From: Liopterus haemorrhoidalis
Taxonomy: Eukaryota > Arthropoda > Insecta > Coleoptera > Dytiscidae
Direction: 5' to 3'
DNA: 64,000 nucleotides
Assembly (NCBI GenBank): GCA_963971575.1
Contig: OZ020622.1
Location: 2,518,279 to 2,582,278, forward strand
Under the pieces are notes generated by a model, which worked only from the letters and a program-made list of their open reading frames with translations, had not been told where the DNA came from and did no database searches. The translations under genes and the position numbers were made by a program. Below, piece by piece: positions 34,501-49,500 of this stretch. Within the stretch, counting starts at the first letter, position 1; each line of letters starts with the position of its first letter.

Positions 34501-37500
34501 AATATCTATTTCCCACGGTCAAATCTAAAAGTAAGACACTTTAAAATAGTTTTTACGATGTAAAATAGGTCATTGAATACTGATTAGTAAAACAATATTT
34601 TTGTAAGTAGGATAGCTAGGTACGTTCTGGCTCACTTCAAGGCCATTGCTAGCTTAGGATGATGTTGGACCCCTGTATTCAACCCAGACACCATCCCCAA
34701 CCTAGAATCATACCCAAACCCTCACACTCATTGTTTAATTATTATTTTTAAAGCTACCACCGTGGATAACCGTTTTTTAGTTTGTCATGATTTTGATAGT
34801 TTGAAATATGAACATAGAACTGATATCACGTTTTATATCTCAGAACTAAAGGTTTATGGGACTGTAATTCTACGAAAAAAATTTGTATACCATGAGTAAT
34901 AATTATAAAAATAATTTTAAATACTTACTGGGTAATTTGACAACTTCTTCATATGTTACTAAATCTAATTGGTCGAAAACAGCGTTATGCTTTGCTAGGT
35001 ACTTGTCTTTACATTGCTTCTTTTTACGGCCAAATATTGAGCAATTTACTGCAAAAAAACAACACAACAGAATTAATAAACAGTCATATAAAACAAATGT
35101 AGATTATGTACAAACCCAGGAAAAGAAATAAGAGTTAACAAATTGTATATTATATCACCGTCTGAGGCAGCGCCATAGCTAAGGCGCCACAGGTCCCGAG
35201 GTACTGGGGAGCTCGAGAATTTAGGGGGGGCCTATACAATATATTTGTGTTATACTGTTTCCCTGAACTCCGAACGATTTTTGAAAAATGGTAACATCCC
35301 GAAGAATTACTCCCGGTTTGCTGCCTTCTTTTAATTAATAACTGGGCTGGTTTGGTCAATAATTTATAATTTTTCAGCAAAAATTTAGGACTAAGCTTGA
35401 AAATTTCTAATTTTTAAATATTTTTTCGAGAAAATAAATATTTTTGTCTTCTGAACCACCCCTAAGAATAAATCCGCGTGCTTGAAGAGAATCCTGAAAA
35501 ATAATATTAAATCTTTGGAGTGTTTTAATGTATTTTTAAATATATTTCGTAAAATTATTAAACCACCTACGTATGATTTGAGGTTATTTTTCGTTCTTCC
35601 ACTTGCTTAACCCATTAACGCTGGAAATATTTTCCTTGTATTTAAAAAAAAAACAAATTTTAGAATTACCTTACAGTCTATTCCAAACGGTTAAGCGGAA
35701 CTAAATGGGAATTTATTTCTTTTAGGTTGTCACGAGAAGGGACCTTGCTTGGGTTATTTAATTTTTCACGTTGGGATGTCAAAATTTAAAATTCCAGCAA
35801 TGAAACCATGGAAACGAATGACATATGTCAAAATTAAATATTTTTTTTAGATATTTTAATGACAAAAAAATAAATAAATGGGAAATTTGTATTAAGAATG
35901 ACACAAAAAATCAAAATATAAAGAAAATGACATTTTAAAATGATATTAACCTTAACCAAAAAATGTTTATTGTAAGTATGATTTACAAAGCTTAAACAAA
36001 ACGGCCGAAAGGCACGATTTAAACGATGAAAGTAACTAGATTGCAAAATCTAGTTCCGCTTAAGCGTTTGGAACAGACTGTAACATATAATTCTGAAATG
36101 TGAATATGAATATAATATATTTTTCAGACTTTGGTTTCAGACCTCAGGACGTTTCTTCGGTTCTATAAAATATAATACAAATTTCTTAATTTATTCGATA
36201 TCAAAATGAATAAATTTATCTAGAGTAAAATGACGCAAAACAGTTTTTTTGTCACTGAGGCATAGATCTATATCGCATGTAGAACTACTAGAAAACAGTT
36301 CCCGAACACAAGAGCTATGAAGACACGCAAATTTACGTTAATCTGTTGCTTGCTGAACGAAATAGCACGAAATCACGCGTTGTTTGTGAAAGAGGACACA
36401 TTTACGCATCTAGATACGCATGTGGCTACAACGTAAAACCACCAGGCGTCTGAGTAAAAATTATTTGATGTGTGTCTAGGACTGCCATCTGTAAAATCAT
36501 TAAACCAGGACAACGAGTTCGAAAACCCTGGATTTTTTAGCTTGAAACCCGGACATTCTTATTTTATTTACTAATGAAATAGGTTCAAATTGTTATATAA
36601 TGTCTTTCTTTATTTATTTATATGTTATAATATTAGTCAGTTTACAAAAAAGAGTAAAACAGTAAAACAAACCGATGCCAACGAATTAAATTAAATCTCT
36701 TCTATTTAGGAATAAAAATAAATCTTCTAAAAATGAAAGATACAATTTTAACCGCATTGTTTAACCGTTCTGCTTATATAACTGAGCGGTTAAATATTGT
36801 ATTTTTTTCATACAATTTGTTAACTCTTTTTCCTGAGAAATAATTCAGAATTCAGCAGATGAACAAATTAAAAAAATAACGAAAATCAACTTGACATACC
36901 TGGATGAAAAAGCAAACATTATATTTTATTTTAAAGGGGATATATTTAATTAATTTTATTTATCAAAAATAATATGGGTCTTTAAAGTTTTCTTTTAAAA
37001 ATTGTTTTAAAATTTCTGGCTACGACAAAAATCTATCTATTTTGGAGTACCATGCGTTTTAGCGATGTCCTTATAATGTTACCTGTGGTACCATCGCATC
37101 CGTTGGTGTGAGAAGAGCAGCCCTCTCCTTCACCGTCTAAGCGTACACACACAAATACGTTGATTTCAACACAGAGAATACACCGGGTTCACATTACGAA
37201 CAATTTTTTTTCCATGCTGTTGCATATGCCAATATAACCGCATTCTGCTGAAATCTGCTACCAGGAAGTTCAACGGCAAGTATGGGTAATAACCAGCAGT
37301 CATACTACCCAATATTTGTTCTAAAATTGGGTAATTCGGATTGGGGAAGATTGGGTAAGCCTAGCTCAAAAGTAAGCAATTTGAATTATTCGAGGTATGT
37401 AAGTAACCGGACTGGCAACATAGCGTTTGATCTGGCAATATTTGAGACGCGGGACTGAGAGGGGCGCAGGTGGACATGTGTTACGCCTTCAGTATGAGTT

Positions 37501-40500
37501 TGAACTTGCTAGAGTAATTTTGATGTCCGTAGCGATTTTTTTCGTGAAACAGTTTTTTCTAGTGCGTTCTAAAAATGAGTGACATTCATTTCGAGCAACG
37601 GTGTGCTATCAGATTTTGCTTCAGACTTGGAAACATTTGCAAAACTCCAGAAGGCCTATGGAGACAGTGTTTTATCAAGGATCCAGCTTTTTTGGTGGTT
37701 TAAGGCATTTTCAGAAAGAGAGTTGATTGAAGATGAATCACGCAGCGGAAGGCCTTCATCTTAAAATAACCGATGAAAATGTCAACAGAATCGGGGATCA
37801 TGTGCGTTAAGATCGTCGGTTGACAGTCAGAACGATCGGGAAAGAGTTGAATTTGACTCAGACTACCATTCATCAGATTTTGGCCAATGAATTGGGGATG
37901 AGAAAAATCTGCGTAAAAAAAGTAATTTCAATAAACGAGTTTTTGGCCAGTAAAAACATTCCTGTGGCTCCAGATCGTCGGTTGATAGTCAGAATGATCA
38001 GGGAAGAGTTGAATTTGACTCACACTACCGTTCATCAGATTTTGACCAATGAATTGGGGACGACAATGCGCCTTGTCACACAGCAATTTCAATAATCAAG
38101 TTTTTGGTCAGTAAAAACATTCCTCTGGCTCCTCAGCCTCCTTATTCGCCTGATTTGAGTCCTTATGAATTTTTTCTCTTCCCAAGATTGAAAAATCACC
38201 TCAAGGGACGTTATTTTGGGACACTCGAAAACATTCAAACCGTATCTGAAAGCTATTCCAGTATCCGAGTTCCAGCACTGCTATTAGGATTGGAAGAACC
38301 GTCTCCAGCGCTGTGTGGCTTCCCAAGGAAGTTATTTTGAGGGAGAAAATATTGATTTGTAATTATATTCGAATAAAAACAAATTTTAAAATCAGTCCAG
38401 TTACTTAATTTACACAGCTTGTATAGGACAGCAGAAACCTTGCTTGAAAATAAGTTAATTTTGACTGGAGAAAATTGGACAACTCTTGATCGTGGACATT
38501 TAGGAATTATTAAAACAATACTTTAAAAATAAACAATTTGGGTTGGGAACATTTAGAAAATTTTTACACAGAAACACGACTTTTTTTGAAAGGATTGGAC
38601 AATTTTTGCTGAAATGTTGAATGATTATTTTTCAAATATTGGGTGATCAAAACTTGGAAAAATTTCACACAAATATTGTCGAAAATACCCACTAGCCGTT
38701 GAACAAAACCTAATGAGTAAAAAAGACCCTTTTCCCATTATTTTCTAGTAGAAAAATATGTACAATAGAATTTTCTACATCATCTATTTTTAATTAGCTG
38801 AGATCTTTTTTACTCTATCAAATGTGATCATTCCCCTAACTAGGTGCTTAAGAAATATTCATGAAATCCAAAATTATACAGCAGGAATAAACATAGAAAC
38901 AAAAACACATACATACAAACAAACATACATACATGCAACCAATGCCGGATTAACCTAGTAGCAAAAGTACGACATGAAACAGGGCGATAATTTATGGTTT
39001 GTGCCATACATGGAACATTATGATTCTACATTATGTTACAAAAGAAAATAATTCCGTATTATTTGCTCGTCAATTGCTAGGTGTTCTTCATTAGGGATTA
39101 AAAGCAGTCGCCCTCGAATTTTTGAAAGAAAAGGTCGTATCTTCTAGTTTTCCTTTCTCAATAAATTCAGAGTTATCGTTGAAGTGCAAATTCCACTTGA
39201 TATACTCAAATCTATTGCAGCCCATTACTTGAGATATTGCAGGATCCATTGCTTTTTATGTGGCATATATGAACATTCATGAAGTAACGTTTTGATTCAG
39301 TTTTAAAAGTAAAATAAAAAATATAAATCGGAATGTGTCATATATAGCAAGCGGTAAAAGGTTAAAAAAGTACAATGTAAAATAGGCTTTGATTCATTTA
39401 AAAAGAAAAACATAAAGAATCGTATTGAGAGGTCAAAATAGCATATGAAAATAGTTTGTATCTCGAAAAGTTCGTATTTCTAGAGGTTTGTAAGTTGAGG
39501 TAGCACTGTACCAGCAAATTTACTTAGTATAATGTAAAAATATTTAAATTGCAACCATCTATATCAAAAGAATATGTTTGAAATAAGATTGCAAGCACCG
39601 AACCCCCACTTTTTGGTACGCCACTGAATATTCTAACAAAAGGGCGCAGTTTAGCGGGTTTTCCCCGGGCGCCAAAAGAGCTAGCGTTCAGCTCGGCATG
39701 AAAAACGTTATAAGTTACTAATAGCTTTATCCGGCATTACATGCTACACACAAAAATGTTATGGACACAAGCAAAGGACATTCTCATTCTTAGATGCACC
39801 AGGTGTATGAAGAAGAGATCCTACCTTGTTCCTGTTTGGTCTTCTCCATGGCTAGACAGGCTGTTCGCCACTCCTGTAACTCTGGAGAAGGTATTAACCC
39901 TGCACTTCCTGCAGCATTATCCTTTCGAGCCTGCCACCAATGGTGGTCGTCCTTACTAATAATCTAAAAATAAAAAAAAATAAATGTATTATAACCAATA
40001 ATGAAATATTTGAGCGATACTCCAAATTTAAAATAGGGATTGATACGATCTTTAAAGTTGAAGAGACAATGAGGTATTATTGACGCGGTTTTAAAAGCAA
40101 TCTTTAAGTTGTATTTTTTGAGAAGATGGTAAACTTTATCTAAAATAGTTCCGTAATAAGTAAGCGAAATATATTTATAATGTTCAGAAATAGATACATG
40201 GGGAAAAAATGTTATTTTGTAATTTATTGTTTTCCCATTTATAACAGATATTCAGACCAATTCTGTAACTCAGTTACTATGATCATAGTAACTAAATTTG
40301 TCACTATGAGCAAGGTCAGTTACTATCATAGTAACTTTGGGGTATTTCGTATTCCGTAAGACAAAAGTTACTACAATATTTACTAACATGTTACAATAAA
40401 AGTTCCTATCTTAGTAGATACCAAATGCTGGTGTTTATCAGTAATAACTTAGTTCTTATGAAGATAAAAATGGCGGATATTTTATTTTAAGTGTTTTTTT

Positions 40501-43500
40501 AGATATAATAGAAAATGAAGGAGATTTTAAAGAAAATTATATAAATTAAATATATATATAAAATATGTATGTATGAGTGTAGGTAAATGTTTATATTGCA
40601 GGAGAAATATATTAAAGATCAAAAAATCTTTTCCAAATCCTCATTTTTAATATGTCTTTTATTAAATTATTAAAAAAAATAGTTTTTGTTTTTAAAAAAA
40701 TTAACAAAAGTTCTATTCAGTGACGCAAAAATAGTTTCACGAGGGGGGAGAGTTATAAAATGAGACGTATGGAAGTAATAACAAAACAAGGAAAATGCAT
40801 CGAAGTAATAAAAAATCCAGTTTCATGGGAGGTTCTAACCCCCAAATCCCACCGCCTGCGCCACTGGTTATAGTGTCGAGAATTTGTCTTTGCATTCCGT
40901 TTTTTTGTATTTCTTCACTCATTTTGTTTTTCTTTTATGTTTTATAAATGTATATACCATAATATATATTATATAACAACAAAATAATGTAAGCAATACA
41001 ATATTTTGACATTTTTAACCTCAACTGTCATCTGTATACCACCAATGCGCATGCGTGTTGCGCTTCTGTAACTAACTTCATTCTTTTCTCAGTAACTGTC
41101 ACTAAGTTATAACTTTCATAGCGACGTCACTACAGTTGGATATTACAGAATACGAAAAATGTTAAAGTTACTATTAAAGTCACTATAAAAGTTATCTTGT
41201 AGTAACGTTACTACACGGTAACTATTATAGTAACTTTTTACGGAATTGATCTGAAGGCTATATGTTACTATGTATAAAATATGAATATATATATGTCAAT
41301 ATATCTTAAATTGTAATTTTGTATGTAATTTTTTAACTAGTATGATACATTCTTGAGGAGGTATGTTGGAGAAATATTAAATATAGGGTTTGCTCAAAGT
41401 TTCTACCGTACAGGCAGATAGAAATATGGAGAGACAGAAATACAGGCAGACAAACATATGAGTGACGTAATAAGGGTTTCTTGGTTTTATCTAAAATATC
41501 CTAAAAAATTTAAAAAATGAATTGTTACCAACCTGTAAAATGTCACCAGTTTTGAAGGCAATACCGGCCTGAGCGCAAGGAATCAGTTCATCTTCAAGAG
41601 GATCATAGTCAAATTGCGCTCGAACGAAAATCTGAAACAAATTTTCCTAATTTTGAGATAAATTAAAACTAGAAAATATAATTTAAAAATATGCATTCGT
41701 ATTAAAAAAAAACTATATATTAAAATATAAAAGCAATAAAAAGTTGCACTTATAACAATACTTTCTCAACGCCTGTTTTTAACCTCCGACACTATAAAAA
41801 ATCAAATAATCAGCATCATAATTCGACCACATTATCCAAAAAATTCGAAACTCGGTCTCTGAGCTAATTTGCACAATATCACAAGATAAGTGGTTCGGGG
41901 ATTGAACCCGTGTACCTGTGCCTTAAAAATAATTTCAAACTGAAAAAATGTGCATTTTATACCAGTGCTACTAAAAATTTATCATGCACAAAATTACTAC
42001 TTTCAAATTTTTTTACTACGCTATATTTTGTTTCTAAAATCTACCAAAATCACACCAGATAGTACTTACTAAGACAGGAAGGGGCTTAATCCGGAACAAC
42101 TAAAAAACACACAGTTAAAAAAATTTCAAAATTTTCAAGAATTTTTATTTTTTAATGATATGAATTATGAAGAAAATTTATAATATAAACGAAATAAAAT
42201 TATCTGGTGTGATAACGGCTTAGACATATACTAGCTAGTACACAACATTGAATCAGCCAAACTCACAAAAAAATTAATTAAAAAAAAAAAAAACATAAAT
42301 AAAAAAAGTAAAGTGAAGTAAATAAAAGATAGTGAGTTTGACTGGACACAGATATCAAACAAATAAAATAGAAAATAAATAAAAAAATTAATTAATTAAA
42401 AAAATTAAACACTTAACATTTATGTTTTTATTTTAATTTGTTATAAAAAATAATCCAGGGTTTCATACCAAATATTTATGATTAATCAAGTACGTGGGGC
42501 ATAAAATATCTGTTTTTTGACTTCCAGCACTATATGATACGTGGTTAATAATATTTATTAATACTTTAAATACAGGACTGCATGTAGGATACGTCAGTAC
42601 ATGAATTTATAATTTTACACAGATTTTGATTTTAGTAAAACAAGTTATGCAAATGATAAAACATTAAAATCATACATTAAATTACCCAAAATCAATGTTC
42701 CCCATTGGCATGACAACACCAGTCCTTACAAAATTTCAAGTATTCATTCATTGAGTATACACAATGCTCTATAAGAAATACCTTAATCTTCCGCTTATAC
42801 AGCAAACTGTGTTTCATTTCTGACATGGAATAGCAGTGAATTAAATAATTTAATACCAACAGTTTTTGGTGATTTTTTTGTCAGTTCCAGTATGTTTGCT
42901 GGAGTTCTGAAACAATCTTTTCCTCTGGTGTTATATGAATGCTGGTTCAAATACAGTAGGTGGCCAAATTATTAGAGACAGTACACTTTTTTTTGTAATT
43001 TTCAAGTTTAAATGCATTTTGTGAGAAAATAAATTGATTTTAAATCATTTTTCTTCTATATTCTTGTTGCTGGTATCATTATTATTTTAAAAAGCGGGAG
43101 ATCGCCAAAGAAATCATCACCACCAAGCGGCAATTGATAGAAACCCTTATCAGAGAGTGACATCACAACCCCAATCTCCGACACAACGCAAAAGTCTGCA
43201 TAGAAAGCATGCCCAAACGCCTGGAAGCCGCAATCGCAGCAAAGGGTGGCATTACAAAATACTAAGATTTTACTTAATTTGTTAAATTAACACTTTTTAT
43301 ACAAAAATAAATGGTTATGAATATGCAATTATGTCGTTTTATATTCTAAATAAAGCACTCTAATGAATAAAAATAAATACGAGACCCAAAGCCACTTATT
43401 TCAATAAATTCATTTGAAAATTACAGGTAATTTGTACTGTCCCTAATAATTTGGCCACCTATTGTACATAGACCAGCAACTCTAAGATGTAAATACCGGG

Positions 43501-46500
43501 AACTGTTAATAATTTGTATTTTACAAAAAGAGGTCTGCATGATTCAGTGTGTCTTTCCAACAAAAAAAAAAAAACAAAACGGTAAAATATTAAGCCAATG
43601 TCAAATAATAAGCTGTTAAAGTTGGCAATATTATTAACTACAAATTTCATCCTTGACGACCTTATATAAACAAAACAATTTGAATTAAACATTTTAAAAT
43701 AAAATTTTATTTGAACAGTTTAATTTAACACCTCTGGCTTCTCTTAGTTCAAATAACTGATCGTCTACTGTATGTATAGTCGGGAATTAAATTAAGTGAA
43801 GAGTAACTATAATTTATTCAGAATCAAGAGATAGTAATCACGTATGAATTGTCCAATATAAGCAGATCTATTTGCTGTCAGATGGGCAGGGACTCCTACC
43901 CTCTACAGACCGTCGTTTTGAACCGGGAGACTCAGTGGCGTTCGTAATATAAACTCTGAATTGAAACTATTTGATTTACGTATCTCAAACAGCAAATAAT
44001 TAAAGAATTTATAACTTTGAAATTGGCGCAACTTACGCTGGACAACTTATACTGTTCGCGTGATAATTTCGTCGATTTCTCGTCTTTTGTTGGCTGTTGA
44101 GCACTTAATTTTTTGCGCCAGCCAAAAGGGTAGAGACTTCAAATCTTTCACGAGTTTTTATTACTGTTTGTGCATTTCGGAAAAGGTATACCTCTTTAAA
44201 CAAATAACCATTTATCCTAAAGCTTTCTACAAAACCTTCTTTAATTTTTAATTTAGATTTTTTTCATATATTTATCTTAAAATTAATGAACAAAACATAT
44301 TTTTGAAAAACAAACAATATACCCGTATATTAAAAAATAAACAAGTATATATCTCTTTATGGAATCGTGCCGGAAATTTGATATTATTTGTTAACTCTGT
44401 TAACTGCTAACTGTTTTTAACTGTTTGAAAAATACGAGGTGAGTAAATTAAGTAACCGGACTGGGAACATAGCGTTTGATCTGGCAACATTTAGGACGCG
44501 AGATTTGGAGGGGCAGGTAATATAATACGCCTTCAGTACGAGTTCGAACTCGCTAGAGTAATTTTGGTGTCCGTAGCGATTTTTTTCGTAAAACAATTTT
44601 TTCTAGTGCGTTCTAAAAATGAGTGAAATCCATTTCGAGCAACGGTGTGTTATCAGGTTTTGCTTCAGACTTGGGCACAGTGCAACTTTTGCAAAACTTC
44701 AGCAGGCCTACGGAGACAGTGTTTTGTCAAGGACCCAGGTTTTTTGGTGGTTTAAGGCATTTTCAGAAGAAAGAGAGTTGGTAGAAGATGAATCACGCAA
44801 CGGAAGGCCTTCATCTTCAAGAACCGATGAAAATGTCGACAGAATCCGGGATCTTGTGCGTTCAGATCGTCGGTTGACTGTCAGAATGATCGGGGAAGAG
44901 TTGAATTTGACTCACACTACCGTTCATCAGATTTTGACCAATGAATTGAGGATGAGAAAAATCTGCAATTTCAAAAAACGAGTTTTTGGCCAGTAAAAAC
45001 ATTCCTGTGGCTCCTCAGCCTCCTTATTCGCTTTGAGTCCTTGTGACTTTTTTCTTCCCAAGATTAAAAAATCACCTCAAGGGACGTAATTTTGGAACAC
45101 TCAAAAACATTCAAACGTCTGTAAACGACCAGCTGAAAGTTATTCCATTATCCGAGTTCCAGCACTGCTATGAGGATTGGAAGAACCGTCTCCAGCGCTG
45201 TATGGCTTCCCAAGTAATTTATTTTGAGGGAGACAATATTGAATTGTAATTCAATTCGAATAAAAAATAAATAAATAAATAAATCAGTCCGTTACTTAAT
45301 TTACACACCTCGTATATTTATTTTTCGATTTATTATTTATAACATTTTATTTTATCAAAACAAATCTTAAAGGCTAATAACCCCCCTGGATCCGCTACTG
45401 ATTTCTGCCAGTATTAAGTATGATTTATAAGTTTTCACCTTTCGATATTGGGACAGAATTTCTTGAGTCCCAGTACTACAAAAGTCGTTCTAATACGTAT
45501 CCACATCATGTTTTTATTTGATATGAAACCCCCAATTTTTTTTAATTGTTACTTTCTCACAAATAAGTAATAAACTGTGTAATTTCGTGTTATGACAGGG
45601 TATAAGACAATAAATTTCATCGTAAAAAGCCCAACATTTTTATTACAAAAGTTATAAATGAAACAGAGAAATAAAAAAAATTCTTTTGTTCTTTATACAC
45701 TGTCGCTTATTAACAGTGAAATATTACTCCAAATAAAGGGTGTTGATAGCTTAAGATGCTAAAAATAACATCCAAAACAATTTACACCAAAAAAATTTTG
45801 TAATCAACGAAATTTTCTATTAAAGTTACAAGTGATGTTAATAGCTTATTGTACTTATTGAAGAAGTATTTAAAGCTATTAACACTTTAAATCTCAATAG
45901 CGACGATAGCCATAAATGCAACCAAAAAAATAATCGGGAGCATCTTTATATGCGTTCATATATCCTATTCAGCACCGAGCGTGGAAATTTTTCTACACAT
46001 ATGTACGAGCCCTGTCCACTTTCAGTTGGCCCAGCTATGAAATTTTCAGTTTCTTTAGAAATTATTAAATAATAAATAAAAGTAAATGCTGCTTTGTACA
46101 TTTTTTGACAATATAATCATATTAGAAGCAAAGGGGTCAAAATTTATTACGTAATATTTAATTTATGATTATAAAAATAATATTCGTAAAACAAACGTAT
46201 TTTTTGAGTTCATGTATTCTTGTACTGTATATAAAATAACTAGGTTTTTGCGGTAGCTATGCGTAGTAGGCGTTGGAAAACAAAGTTTGTTTATTGACTG
46301 TGATGTATTAAAAGTGTTAAGTCTAAATAATTTTAAAACATGGACAGAGGCAAAGCTATTGATGAAAAAATTCGGTTAATCATTGTGAACTTAGCAAAAA
46401 TAGGAAAAACCAATTCCGAAATCGGAAAATTATTAGGTTTGTCAAGATACAGTATTAGAAATATTGTAAAATTGTACAAAACAAGTGGTTCAAGTGCCCC

Positions 46501-49500
46501 AAAGCCCCAGTATGTGAAGAAAACTACACTGACGGACAATGACAAACGTGCATTGAAAAGAATTATTAAGGATAACAACCGTGCTAACTACAGTCAATTG
46601 AGTGTACTGTGGAGCGATGTTGTTGGAAGACGTGTTTCAAGGTCTACATGTCATAAGGAAGCTAAAAAATTTGGATTTTTATTAATTTACTTTAATAGTT
46701 GTAAATATTAATCGTAAATCTCTAAAATGTTTAATTGAAAATAAAATATTACCTAGATTTAGCTATTCGCATTCTGTTAATTGAACACCAATAAGTAAAA
46801 ATTTCGTAGCTGGGCAATTGATAGTGGACAGGGCTCGTATAGTGCGTATATCACACAGATGGGACCTACAGTTTAACGTGAATTTCCACTTTTTTTTGGC
46901 AATTTCCCATGGGCTAATAACTACAGAGTTATCCGAAAGCTACAGAGCTTTCCGAGGGATTCGGCTGGGAATTTTAAAAATGTTGACACTGGGATTAGAA
47001 CGTGGTAATTTAAGTATAGTTAACCATACACTAACCGACTGAGCTACAGACGTTCACATTTTTTAAAGAGACTTTTTTGGTGTTTAATGGAAATAGAAGC
47101 CATAAGAAAAATATTTTAGCTTTTTGGTTAGAACAAATGAAATGTTTGCATTTTAGGCTATTATATCCCGAATATGGACGTAAAAACAATGATTATTATC
47201 TTTGATTTGTAGAATTTCCAAATTTTATTTTAAAATTAGTTATGAACGTATATTGTGTCTTCTTTGTATTTTCTTTGGAAATTCTATTTTATTTGTTTTA
47301 GTGGTGTTATGGACAAAAAAGCTGAGCTTACTTTTACCTCACAAGGAGGGGGGGCGCTTCTGTAAGAGGGCACTATTTTGAAGGTCACTGAACCTCTTGC
47401 TTCCCTCTGAAACAAAAAAAAAATTAGTTAGTATTTTTCGGTAATTCGACATCATTTATAGTATTTCCAAACTTAAATGGTCACTCTTGTTAAGAAGATT
47501 AACAATGCAGTAATGGGTTTATGGAAGACTCGTTGTTGTAAGAATATAAGTATTAAGGGAATTTTAAAGTTTTGAGATTATGTCAATTTTTTTAATAGCA
47601 TAATTAACATATGTGAAAATAGTGAATTAAAAAAAATCACAACTCAAAAACAGTTAAAGATAGCAACTTCTGGTTAGCATTTTTGGATTCTTCCTAGTTT
47701 AGTTAGTCTAGAAAAAAATTGGGACTTAAATCGTTTAATGCGTTTTGAGATTATGACAATTTTTTTAATAGCATAATTACCATCATATGTGAAAATAGTG
47801 AATTAAAAAAAGCACAACTCAAAAACGGTTGGAGATAGCGATCTCTGGTTAGCATTTTTGGATTCTTCCTAGTTTATTTAGTCTAGAAAAAAATTGGGGC
47901 TTAAATCGTTTAATGCGTTTTGAGATTATGACAATTTTTTTAATAGCATAATTACCATCATATGTGAAAATAGTGAATTAAAAAAAGCACAACTCAAAAA
48001 CGGTTGGAGATAGCGATCTCTGGTTAGCATTTTTGGATTCTTCCTAGTTTAGTTAGTCTAGAAAAAAATTGGGGCTTTAATCGTATTACGCGTTTTGAGA
48101 TTATGACATTTTTTTTTAATAGCATAATTACCATCATATGTGAAAATTGTGAATTAAAAAAAAGCACAACTCAAAAACGGTTGAAGATAGCGACCTCTGG
48201 TTAGGATTTTTGGATTCTTACTAGTTTATTTAATCTAGAAAAAAAATTGGGGCTTAAATCGTTTAATGAGTTTTGAGATTATGACATTTTTTAAATGGCT
48301 AATTTACATCATTTGTAAAAATTGTGAAACCAAAACAATTTGACCACATTGTTTAGTCTAAAAAAAAATTAAGCTTTAATAAACTAATTATTAAGTTTTG
48401 TATGGGCAGTAAACGCTTTAAAATGGCCAAAAATCGAAAAAATCGTGATTTTTAAGAAATATTTTTGTGCTCAACACAATTTTTGCAAAGATATTGTATT
48501 GACGGAGTTAAAATAAATAAATTCTATTTGACCTTTTTCTTTCTATTAATATTGGTTCGTGCAACCAAAAATAGAAAATATCGTGCCTCATATGTGTATC
48601 AGAACATGAAATACTCCAAATATTTATAAACGAATAACGTAAACACCAAATATAGAAAATTTAATGGCGACATTTAGTTCTCTACAAATAAATGGATTTT
48701 CGAGAAAATGACAAAAAAGAAAGCCGATAATCATTTCGTGTTATATAAAGTTAATTATGGATCATTTTTTTAATCATATTTGACACCTAAATGTTTTAAT
48801 TACATTGAAAATTAGAAAAAGTTTGTATTAAAAAAAGTTTTGATGTACAAGAGTTCATTAAAAATTCGCACTGTGCGCAAATCAAAATATCTATTATGTG
48901 GTGAAGATACCCAGCAAACATTTTTATACGGGCCAGTACTGGTAAAGCACATACTCCCCGGCATTGAAAGTAATGGGCCAGTACCCCGGTGTCCCCGTGG
49001 CCGTTACTGGCCCATTGATGTATCAGTTGCTGGCCCAGCAACGGTAAAGTGCAAAATAATCGCATTAGTTGCAAGATTTATTTCTGATGGTTTTAAGTAA
49101 AAAGTATGAGTGAAGAAGAGTGCTTATAAAATGCTGGTAAAGTACTTCGTATAGGCGGAATGCGAAATACAAATGTGAAGTACATTATTAATACTGGCGT
49201 TGCACTTACTTTTGGTGCCAGTAATTTACCAGCATAAAAGCAGTTTGCCGGCATTCGGCCGTTAGTTGAATGTTTGCTGGGTAGGTTTACCAGATGTAAA
49301 AATGAAAAAAAGGACATTAGTATTAAAATGGAGGAAAATAAGTGGAAAAGGAGGCAGCAAAATTTAAAAAATAATTATTATAATTTTTTTTTTTTTTTTC
49401 TTGCCAAAAATGTCAAAATTTTACACTGTAACTCTAAAGTGACCATATATTTGTGAACTAAGGCTAACAATGTACAAGTTTACCAATTTTCAAACATTTT

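Noticed and set aside
40737..40922. 61-codon minus-strand frame
   Set aside because: Lies within the TIR element at 40246-41263; no family resemblance.
42074..42103. Possible 30-bp CASK cassette exon (TTTTTTAG ... GTAAGT on the minus strand)
   Set aside because: Splice sites are plausible and the length is in frame, but the encoded residues ([10 protein letters not shown]) match no known CASK segment and all expected exons are already found.
43730..43750. Minus-strand REARG codons after an AG, considered as the start of the CASK PDZ-SH3 linker exon
   Set aside because: The frame runs into [10 protein letters not shown] and a stop, with no donor. The true exon with the full [19 protein letters not shown] sequence and good splice sites is at 47338-47406.
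44035..44140. Minus-strand frame [17 protein letters not shown] as a CASK or other exon
   Set aside because: No acceptor, no start and no matching family; the plus-strand frame overlapping it is equally open.
48796..49317. Three 74-92-codon frames
   Set aside because: They arise from the GC-rich repeated interior of the TIR element at 48908-49283.
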